From Nitrospirota bacterium (lineage in GTDB: Bacteria; Nitrospirota; Nitrospiria; Nitrospirales; Nitrospiraceae): 7,594 nucleotides of DNA. Where the stretch lies: contig JACQCB010000189.1 of assembly GCA_016201805.1 (NCBI GenBank), positions 1-7,594 of the forward strand. Direction: 5' to 3'. The notes under the pieces are model-generated. The model did not search any database. It worked only from the letters and a program-made list of their open reading frames with translations, and was not told the origin of the DNA. The translations under genes were made by a program, and so were the position numbers. Shown one piece after another: positions 1-7,594 of this stretch (position 1 is its first letter; each line of letters starts with the position of its first letter).

Positions 1-1541
<1,541 letters not shown>

Positions 1542-1586
1542 ATGCGGGCCTTGTCGTTTGAGGGATTTGCAGCCCCGTACAGCGGA

Positions 1587-1615
1587 TTGACACCGGGTAG
1601 CCGGGGGGCTAAAAT
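1587..1615 (+). promoter_or_regulatory. Sigma-70 promoter upstream of the tRNA
   Basis: A perfect TTGACA at 1587-1592 and TAAAAT at 1610-1615 are separated by 17 bp, which predicts a start near 1622 and a 5' leader of about 46 nt before the tRNA. AGCCCC at 1571-1576 is complementary to GGGGCT at 1605-1610, so an inverted repeat brackets the promoter and its right arm runs into the -10 box. It could be a weak hairpin in rpoD readthrough RNA, an operator-like dyad, or chance. Promoter call inferred from consensus match and spacing only. Confidence 0.7.
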
Positions 1616-1667
1616 CTCAGGTCCTACGGTGTAACTTTCGGCGGAGTTCTCCAAGACGTGCGAACCA

Positions 1668-1744
1668 GGGCCCATAGCTCAGATGGTTAGAGCGACTGAC
1701 TCATAATCAGTTGGTCCCAGGTTCAAGTCCTGGTGGGCCCACCA
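1668..1744 (+). tRNA. tRNA with CAT anticodon, probably tRNA-Ile2 (lysidine type)
   Basis: A complete 77-nt cloverleaf can be folded by eye. The acceptor stem is GGGCCCA/TGGGCCC (7 bp). The D arm is GCTC/GAGC. The anticodon arm is ACTGA/TCAGT with loop CTCATAA, so the anticodon is CAT (1702-1704). The variable loop is 5 nt. The T arm is CCAGG/CCTGG with loop TTCAAGT. The discriminator is A and CCA is encoded. A CAT anticodon can be initiator Met, elongator Met, or Ile2 whose C34 is modified to lysidine by TilS. The T/D arms and acceptor are not initiator-like. C4-G and C5-G acceptor pairs, the CTCATAA loop and the TTGGTC stretch after the anticodon stem resemble known tRNA-Ile2, so I favour Ile2 over elongator Met. 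The tRNA call itself is certain; the amino acid is about 65% sure. Confidence 0.97.
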
Positions 1745-1835
1745 GTTCTGGGCGGGTACGGCATGTCCAGCATACTCGGGTGTTTTTCCGGTAGCGGCCC
1801 ACAGAGGATCGGCCTAGCATGCAATTGAGGTCCTG

Positions 1836-2612
1836 TTGAATCCACAACTTTCCCCGCTCATTGAACTTCAAACTCTTGACCTCCGGATCGGAGAGATCAA
1901 GGAGCATCAACGCAAGATCCCTGAACTCATCGATGCCGCAGAAGCGCCCCTCCGCGAAGCCTCCCGTTTCCTGAAAGAATCCACCGCCGCCGTCGAGCTG
2001 CTCGTAAAGGAGCGTCGCGAGCGCGAACGAGACCTGGAGGCCCACGAAGCCCAGGTCGATAAGCTCAAAACGCGCCTGACGGAACTCAAGACGAACAAAG
2101 AGTACCAAGCCCACTTGTTCGAGATCGAGATGGCGGGGAAGAAACGAGGGGAGTTCGAAGAGCAGATCCTCGTGCTCATGGATCGGGTCGAACAGAAGCA
2201 GCAGGAGGTCAAGCAGTTCCAGGCCAAGGTCGCCGAATTGGAGCGCCTCTTCACGCAGGAAAAGCGTCGGCTCGAAGACACGTCCGCCGCGTTCGTTTCG
2301 GAACTCTCACAGTTGGAGCAGAAACAAGGCACGCTTACTGCAGCCGTGGATAAGAGTCTGCTGGCCCGCTATACCAAGCTGAAGGCCACGAGGAAAGAAC
2401 TTGCACTTGCTCCGATCAGAAACGGCACGTGTGGCGGTTGCAGGCTACAACTGCCTCCGCAACTGGTGGCCGAAGTGAAGCGCTCGGACGACGTGCAAAC
2501 GTGTTCATATTGCCATCGGATTCTCTATTGGGAGGGGGAGGTGGTCAGCCCAACCGCTTCTCCGCCGGCGTCGTTGCAAGAATCGGAAGCCGACGTCGGG
2601 GAAACGGTCTAG
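1836..2612 (+). CDS. Coiled-coil protein with C-terminal C4 zinc ribbon (DUF164/COG1579 family)
   Basis: A 258-residue cytosolic protein. Residues about 10-195 are charged, heptad-like helix with the family's TNKEYQAHLFEIE motif near 86-98 at the hairpin turn; this predicts a long antiparallel coiled coil. Residues 199-226 form a zinc ribbon with CGGC (C199, C202) and CSYC (C223, C226), all four ligands present. A short variable acidic tail follows. The start is TTG at 1836, supported by GAGG at 1827-1830 (5-nt spacer) and the family-like N-terminus LIELQTLDLRI; the nearby ATG at 1819 is out of frame. Characterised relatives are Helicobacter pylori HP0958, which binds sigma-54 and flaA mRNA, and Chlamydia CT398, which binds sigma-54 and secretion proteins. 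Whether this protein does so is unknown. It ends tail to tail with rnhC, sharing a CTAG. Family assignment is confident; function is not. Confidence 0.9.
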   Translation: MNPQLSPLIELQTLDLRIGEIKEHQRKIPELIDAAEAPLREASRFLKESTAAVELLVKERRERERDLEAHEAQVDKLKTRLTELKTNKEYQAHLFEIEMAGKKRGEFEEQILVLMDRVEQKQQEVKQFQAKVAELERLFTQEKRRLEDTSAAFVSELSQLEQKQGTLTAAVDKSLLARYTKLKATRKELALAPIRNGTCGGCRLQLPPQLVAEVKRSDDVQTCSYCHRILYWEGEVVSPTASPPASLQESEADVGETV

Positions 2613-3256
2613 GCTCCGGAAAGCCCGGCCAAGACCGCCTGCGTGGTTCTAAAGTGCAGTTTTGCGACCGTTCCCAGTCCTTCCTGCCCGTGTTTCTTGT
2701 ACACCAGACGCGCAGCCAACTCCACTTGCTGTGACGCCCCTTTCGGGAGCGGGAGGCCGAGTTCGTCCGAGAGGCGCTTGAGCCTGGTCAGGAATTCGGC
2801 GCGGGCAAGAATCGACGCCGCTGCGACCGCCATGTCGGATTCCGCTTTCGTCTTCTGCACCAGACGTATCTGCTTCCCCTTCTCCAGAAGGGCGCTCAGG
2901 ACGAACCGTTCATCGCCGAACTGATCGGCAATGGCCAGGTTGCAGTCCACTTGCCCCAGCAGATTTTCCAGGGCGCGCGCATGTCCCCAGGCCAGAAGAC
3001 GGTTCAGATTGCGCATCTTCCCATACAGTTCGTTGTAGCGCGGCGGGCCGATGGCCACGATGCTGTGTGGACAGACCAGGCGAATGTCCCGGGCCAGTTC
3101 GAGAATCCGGTTATCGGAAATCTTCTTGCTGTCCCGGACGCCCATCAGCCGCAGGTCCGGTTCCGTCGCGGAGGTCACGAAGGCGGCCGCGATGACCAAG
3201 GGGCCGAAGTAGTCGCCTTTGCCGGACTCGTCGATGCCGATTCTGCTGCTGGTCAA
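2609..3256 (-). CDS. rnhC: Ribonuclease HIII, catalytic domain only
   Basis: Cleaves the RNA strand of RNA-DNA hybrids (R-loops, primers). From the chosen start the protein is 215 residues. The N-terminal motif GIDESGKGDYFGP (residues 7-19) is HIII-type, with GDYFGP where RNase HII usually has G-R-G-P-L-A-G-P. Catalytic acids are visible as D9, E10, D111 (AIADQFG) and E139 (KAES); E in the fourth position, rather than the D of RNase HII, also supports HIII. NLNRLLAWGHA (83-93) and VAAASILAR (144-152) are conserved core segments. Start choice: TTG at 3256-3254 has AAGGA seven bases upstream and sits just before the conserved core. A further in-frame TTG at 3328 adds 24 non-conserved residues without a ribosome binding site. 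An in-frame stop at 3352-3350 limits the frame, so the roughly 80-residue N-terminal substrate-binding domain of Bacillus-type RNase HIII is absent. The gene is convergent with the zinc-ribbon gene and divergent from rnpB. Confidence 0.92.
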   Translation of the reverse strand: MTSSRIGIDESGKGDYFGPLVIAAAFVTSATEPDLRLMGVRDSKKISDNRILELARDIRLVCPHSIVAIGPPRYNELYGKMRNLNRLLAWGHARALENLLGQVDCNLAIADQFGDERFVLSALLEKGKQIRLVQKTKAESDMAVAAASILARAEFLTRLKRLSDELGLPLPKGASQQVELAARLVYKKHGQEGLGTVAKLHFRTTQAVLAGLSGA

Positions 3257-3346
3257 GCCGCGATCCTTGTGTCTGTTGTCCGGTGTCCCGTGAAAACGAC
3301 CGTCTGGCGCTGTTGCAACGGGCCGCAACGGCGTCGATGGGGGGCG

Positions 3347-3375
3347 ACTCTAACAGAGGGCGGGCCGTCGGTCAA
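3347..3375 (-). promoter_or_regulatory. Predicted sigma-70 promoter of rnhC
   Basis: Read on the minus strand, TTGACC (3375-3370) is followed after 17 bp by TAGAGT (3352-3347), with a TGT just upstream that fits an extended -10. The predicted start is near 3340, giving an rnhC leader of about 84 nt that contains the AAGGA before the TTG start. Its -35 lies 5 bp from the -35 of the rnpB promoter on the other strand. Inferred from consensus only. Confidence 0.55.
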
Positions 3376-3380
3376 TTCGC

Positions 3381-3409
3381 TTGAATCCGCGCCGATCCGC
3401 GATTATACT
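3381..3409 (+). promoter_or_regulatory. Sigma-70 promoter of rnpB
   Basis: TTGAAT at 3381-3386 and TATACT at 3404-3409 are separated by 17 bp. The predicted start, six or seven bases after the -10, falls at about 3416, which is exactly where the extended P1 helix of the RNase P RNA begins. This agreement between promoter and RNA structure strengthens both calls. Confidence 0.8.
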
Positions 3410-3415
3410 GAAGCT

Positions 3416-3829
3416 GCGCGTTAGAGCCGGCCGGATGATCGCCTGTCGATTCGTCGGCGGGAGGAAAGTCCGGACTCCAGAGGGCAGGGCGCTGGGTAAC
3501 ACCCAGGCGGAGCGATCCGACACCGGCGCAACAGAGAGCAGACCGCCGATGGCCGGGGCAACCCGGATCAGGCAAGGGTGAAACGGCGGGGTAAGAGCCC
3601 ACCGCGTCTGTGGTGACACAGACGGCACGGTAAGCGTCGCCCGGAGCAAGACCAAATAGGAGGGCAACCGAGGCTCGACCATATGGGAGCCTCGGACCGG
3701 CTGGCCCGGCCGAGTCCTCGGGTAGGTCGCATGAGGCCTGGGGTAACTCAGGTCCCAGAGAAATGATCATCCCCGCAGCAGTTCGCTGAGGCGGGACAGA
3801 ATCCGGCTTACAGGCCGGCTCCAACGCGC
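3416..3829 (+). ncRNA. rnpB: RNase P RNA, bacterial class A
   Basis: Catalytic RNA that removes 5' leaders from tRNA precursors, acting with the RnpA protein. Conserved core segments occur in the right order: GAGGAAAGTCCGGACTCC (3461-3478), GTGAAACGGCGGGGTAAGAG (3578-3597), an L15-type GGTAA loop (3629-3633) that would pair with the tRNA CCA end, GGAGCAAGACCAAATAGG (3643-3660), and GACAGAATCCGGCTTA (3795-3810). P1 closes the molecule: GAGCCGGCC (3424-3432) pairs perfectly with GGCCGGCTC (3813-3821). It can extend, after one A/C mismatch (3423/3822), through GCGCGTT (3416-3422) with AACGCGC (3823-3829). The conventional mature ends would be near 3424 and 3822; I give the extended helix as the span. 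The CCA-contacting GGU and the universal core are intact, so the RNA should be functional. Its 3' end overlaps the 3' end of an opposing coding sequence. Confidence 0.97.
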
Positions 3830-4075
3830 CCTTTTAATCGCTCGTCGTAAGTCTCGCTCCATCACCTTGCCCGATAAGGCTTCGGCCTGCCCGATCAACA
3901 CGACTGGAATGCGGTTCCCATAGCGCGCCACGAGTTCGGCATCGGCGGTGATGTCGATTTCGTTGATGTGGAACGGCAGGTCTTGTTGCAGGCGGTGCGC
4001 CATCCTGGCAACTACCGCGCAGAGATGGCAGTCTTGCCGCGACAGGATCGTGACCTCGATCGGTTCTTGCGACAT
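3767..4075 (-). CDS. Small glutaredoxin-like thioredoxin-fold protein
   Basis: A 102-residue protein with a glutaredoxin-like fold (DUF836-like). It opens with VTILSRQDCHLC, carrying a CxxC redox pair (C16, C19) after the first beta strand. NRIPVVLIG (residues 54-62) supplies the expected cis-Pro (P57) and following strand, and a helical C-terminus (LRRAIKRA) ends the domain. The expected role is thiol-disulfide exchange in the cytosol; no signal peptide is seen and the partner is unknown. The start is ATG at 4075. GGGGA lies about 11 bases upstream, a loose ribosome binding site, but the N-terminus fits the fold. Residues from W85 onward are encoded on the strand opposite the rnpB 3' end (3767-3829); this basic tail lies beyond the conserved fold. 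It is divergent from the ilv operon. The family is fairly sure; the physiological role is not. Confidence 0.85.
   Translation of the reverse strand: MSQEPIEVTILSRQDCHLCAVVARMAHRLQQDLPFHINEIDITADAELVARYGNRIPVVLIGQAEALSGKVMERDLRRAIKRARWSRPVSRILSRLSELLRG
3813..3835 (+). terminator. rnpB: Possible rnpB terminator formed by the 3' strand of P1 plus a T run
   Basis: The 3' strand of the long P1 helix (3813-3829) is followed directly by CC and TTTT (3832-3835). Here the terminator stem would be the long-range P1 helix itself rather than a local hairpin, and the T run is short. Strength is uncertain. Confidence 0.4.
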
Positions 4076-4111
4076 GCCGGCAGATGTCCCCGATACAGCG
4101 TAATGAGGGAT

Positions 4112-4140
4112 ACCCTACAGGATTTAGAACTGCCGCTCAA
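4112..4140 (-). promoter_or_regulatory. Weak candidate promoter for the glutaredoxin-like gene
   Basis: On the minus strand TTGAGC (4140-4135) is followed after 17 bp by TAGGGT (4117-4112). The -10 matches only three of six consensus positions, so this is a tentative call based on position and spacing. Confidence 0.25.
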
Positions 4141-4212
4141 CGGAAGCCGTCCCAGAAGGTATCGTGTCGGGTGTCCGGTGCGGTGCAGGGCCTGTGAATC
4201 GGGTGATTCCTG

Positions 4213-4242
4213 TTGACTTGAAGAAGAGGTGGGTGCTAGGAT
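4213..4242 (+). promoter_or_regulatory. Extended -10 promoter of the ilvBHC operon
   Basis: TTGACT at 4213-4218 and TAGGAT at 4237-4242, 18 bp apart, with TGC (4234-4236) directly before the -10, make a good extended -10 promoter. The predicted start is near 4249, giving a leader of about 130 nt before ilvB. A small dyad, GAATC-GGGT-GATTC (4196-4209), lies just upstream of the -35 and might be an operator; that is only a suggestion. Confidence 0.65.
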
Positions 4243-4248
4243 GAAAAA

Positions 4249-4379
4249 CTCTTTCCCTTTGTTTTTTATCACGATTTACGGTGAAGATCAGCCGGCCAGT
4301 TGGCGGGCTGCTCGGAGGGTGAGGGTTGTTTGCATAATCGGCCCGGAGGGGCAGTCCATAACGAGGCGAGGGTGGAGTG
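4249..4379 (+). other. 5' leader of the ilvB mRNA with hairpin potential
   Basis: This untranslated stretch can fold a GC-rich stem at 4290-4309: AGCCGGCC pairs with GGCGGGCT apart from one G/G mismatch, with AGTT as the loop. A small GCCC/GGGC hairpin lies at 4341-4352. CGGGC (4304-4308) could instead pair with GCCCG (4341-4345), so two exclusive folds are possible. There is no T run after either hairpin and no leader peptide rich in Ile, Val and Leu codons, so classical attenuation is not supported. The ribosome binding site GAGGG (4368-4372) lies 7 bases before the ATG at 4380. Confidence 0.35.
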
Positions 4380-6155
<1,776 letters not shown>

Positions 6156-6168
6156 AGCAAGAGTCTGT

Positions 6169-6238
6169 GGCTAATGGCCGATGGCGTATGGCTCGGAGAG
6201 GAGATTTGACTCCGGCCATCAGCTATCAGCTATTTGCT
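6169..6238 (+). repeat. Imperfect hairpin of degenerate 7-bp units between ilvB and ilvH
   Basis: The left arm reads as successive heptamers GGCTAAT, GGCCGAT, GGCGTAT, GGCTCGG (6169-6196). The right arm, read on the other strand, gives AGCTGAT, AGCTGAT, GGCCGGA. The arms pair over about 30 positions with a few mismatches, G-T pairs and one bulged T (6193). The innermost stem is CGGAG/CTCCG (6194-6198/6210-6214) with an 11-nt loop containing AGGAG. The unit matches the repeat between ilvH and ilvC. It fits a REP-like or heptamer intergenic repeat; family name unknown to me. Confidence 0.7.
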
Positions 6239-6250
6239 CCGGATAAAGAT

Positions 6251-6769
6251 ATGGAACACATTATCTCGGTCATCGTTGAGAACAAGTTCGGGGTGCTGTC
6301 GCGGGTGGCCGGCCTCTTCAGCGGGCGCGGGTTCAACATCGAGAGCCTGTCGGTGGCGCCCACGCTTGACCCGTCCATGTCCATGATGACGATCACTACG
6401 TCGGGCGACGACCGGATCATCGAGCAGATCGTCAAGCAGCTCAACAAGCTGATCGATGTCATCAAGGTCGTGGACCTCAACGAAAGCGAATTCGTCGCGC
6501 GCGAGACCGTGCTCATCAAGGTGCATACGAAGCCGGAAGACCGGGCCGAAGCGCTCCGGATTTCGGATATCTTCCGCGCCAACGTGATCGATTCCACTCC
6601 GACCACCTACACGATCGAGGTGACGGGGGACGTCAAGAAAATCGAGGCGATCCTGAATTTGCTGCAGCCGCTCGGAATCAAGGAGTTCGTCAGGACCGGC
6701 CGCGTGGCGATCGCGCGGGAGCCGGTCCGACCCGCGGCCGCGCAGCCGAAGCGCGTCGCCAAAGACTAG
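6251..6769 (+). CDS. ilvH: Acetolactate synthase small (regulatory) subunit
   Basis: Regulatory partner of IlvB: it raises catalytic activity and confers feedback inhibition by valine in characterised homologues. The 172 residues agree with the usual 160-175. An N-terminal ACT domain (about 3-75) begins HIISVIVENKFGVLSRVAGL and has the GRGFNIESL motif (25-33) that forms the effector site. The second domain (about 80-155) has ETVLIKV and the C-terminal IKEFVRTGR (143-151). The Ala/Pro/Arg-rich tail is not conserved. I chose ATG at 6251 because it places the protein start where the family starts, but it lacks a good ribosome binding site. An in-frame TTG at 6206 has GGAGAGGAG just upstream and would add 15 residues encoded by the hairpin repeat. 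A GTG at 6152 overlapping the ilvB stop would add 33 residues. Co-transcription with ilvB and ilvC is expected. Confidence 0.95.
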   Translation: MEHIISVIVENKFGVLSRVAGLFSGRGFNIESLSVAPTLDPSMSMMTITTSGDDRIIEQIVKQLNKLIDVIKVVDLNESEFVARETVLIKVHTKPEDRAEALRISDIFRANVIDSTPTTYTIEVTGDVKKIEAILNLLQPLGIKEFVRTGRVAIAREPVRPAAAQPKRVAKD

Positions 6770-6771
6770 GC

Positions 6772-6847
6772 TATAGGCAATGGGCTATAGGCGATAGGCA
6801 AGAGCGGGCTGACGGTCCTCCCCATAGCCGATAGCCCATCGCCCATA
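6772..6847 (+). repeat. Heptamer-unit hairpin between ilvH and ilvC, followed by T6
   Basis: The left arm is a 7-bp tandem array, GGCTATA-GGCAATG-GGCTATA-GGCGATA-GGC (6770-6799). The right arm (6821-6847) is its near reverse complement, also in 7-bp register. Of 27 paired positions, 22 match, with a perfect core ATGGGCTAT (6780-6788) against ATAGCCCAT (6831-6839). The loop is about 22 nt. TTTTTT (6855-6860) begins 7 nt after the stem, directly before the ilvC ribosome binding site. The gap is larger than in a standard intrinsic terminator, so partial termination or mRNA end protection is possible but unproven. Confidence 0.75.
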
Positions 6848-6869
6848 CGTCCGCTTTTTTGAGGAGTGA

Positions 6870-7594
<725 letters not shown>

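Noticed and set aside
1745..1835. Possible terminator after the tRNA near the TTTTT at 1782-1786
   Set aside because: I could not find a stable stem directly before the T run; GCCCA/TGGGC at the tRNA end is too far upstream and uses tRNA bases.
1707..2114. Minus-strand open frame ending in VGPPGLEPGTN
   Set aside because: That ending is the familiar reverse translation of a tRNA gene; the rest is the shadow of the zinc-ribbon coding sequence.
2951..3424. 157-codon plus-strand frame opposite rnhC
   Set aside because: Shadow of the catalytic domain of RNase HIII that runs on through the promoter region; no motifs.
3372..3824. 150-codon minus-strand open frame (begins MEPACKPDSVPP) across the RNase P RNA gene
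   Set aside because: It is the antisense translation of rnpB, a well-known type of spurious protein prediction; the RNA structure explains the sequence.
4281..4322. Short GTG peptide (MKISRPVGGLLGG) as an ilv attenuation leader
   Set aside because: No ribosome binding site, only scattered Ile/Val/Leu codons, and no terminator follows.

Overview
This window reads as ordinary chromosomal housekeeping DNA from a GC-rich, free-living bacterium. Gene content, codon use and the protein sequences fit the Nitrospirota, with Nitrospira or a close relative as the best guess. That assignment rests on recalled protein similarity and gene order and was not checked by a search. I see no mobile element, phage gene, CRISPR array, defence cassette or obvious horizontally acquired block.

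Left part (1-2612). The 3' portion of the housekeeping sigma factor gene rpoD enters from the left edge. After a gap holding a near-consensus sigma-70 promoter comes a tRNA with a CAT anticodon, best read as the lysidine-type tRNA-Ile2. Next is a TTG-initiated gene for a coiled-coil protein with a C4 zinc ribbon (DUF164/COG1579).

Middle part (2609-4075). A catalytic-domain-only RNase HIII gene (rnhC, minus strand) meets the zinc-ribbon gene tail to tail, and one CTAG supplies both stop codons. rnhC and the RNase P RNA gene (rnpB, plus strand) are divergent, with back-to-back promoters whose -35 boxes are about 5 bp apart. The rnpB transcript appears to be closed by an unusually long terminal P1 helix followed by a short T run. 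A small glutaredoxin-like gene on the minus strand runs into the 3' end of rnpB, so its last codons are antisense to the ribozyme.

Right part (4076-7594). This is a branched-chain amino acid operon, ilvB-ilvH-ilvC: acetolactate synthase large and small subunits, then ketol-acid reductoisomerase cut by the right edge. An extended -10 promoter and a leader of about 130 nt precede it. Both internal gaps, ilvB-ilvH and ilvH-ilvC, hold long imperfect hairpins built from a degenerate 7-bp unit (roughly GGCNNAT). The second is followed by TTTTTT just before the ilvC ribosome binding site. IlvB and IlvH form the holoenzyme that makes acetolactate or acetohydroxybutyrate, which IlvC converts to the dihydroxy acids leading to valine, leucine and isoleucine.

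The most interesting items are small-scale: the two heptamer hairpins flanking ilvH and the start-site ambiguity one of them creates, the P1-plus-terminator structure of rnpB with its antisense coding overlap, the divergent rnhC/rnpB promoter pair, and the stripped-down RNase HIII. I do not see a convincing undescribed multi-gene system here.
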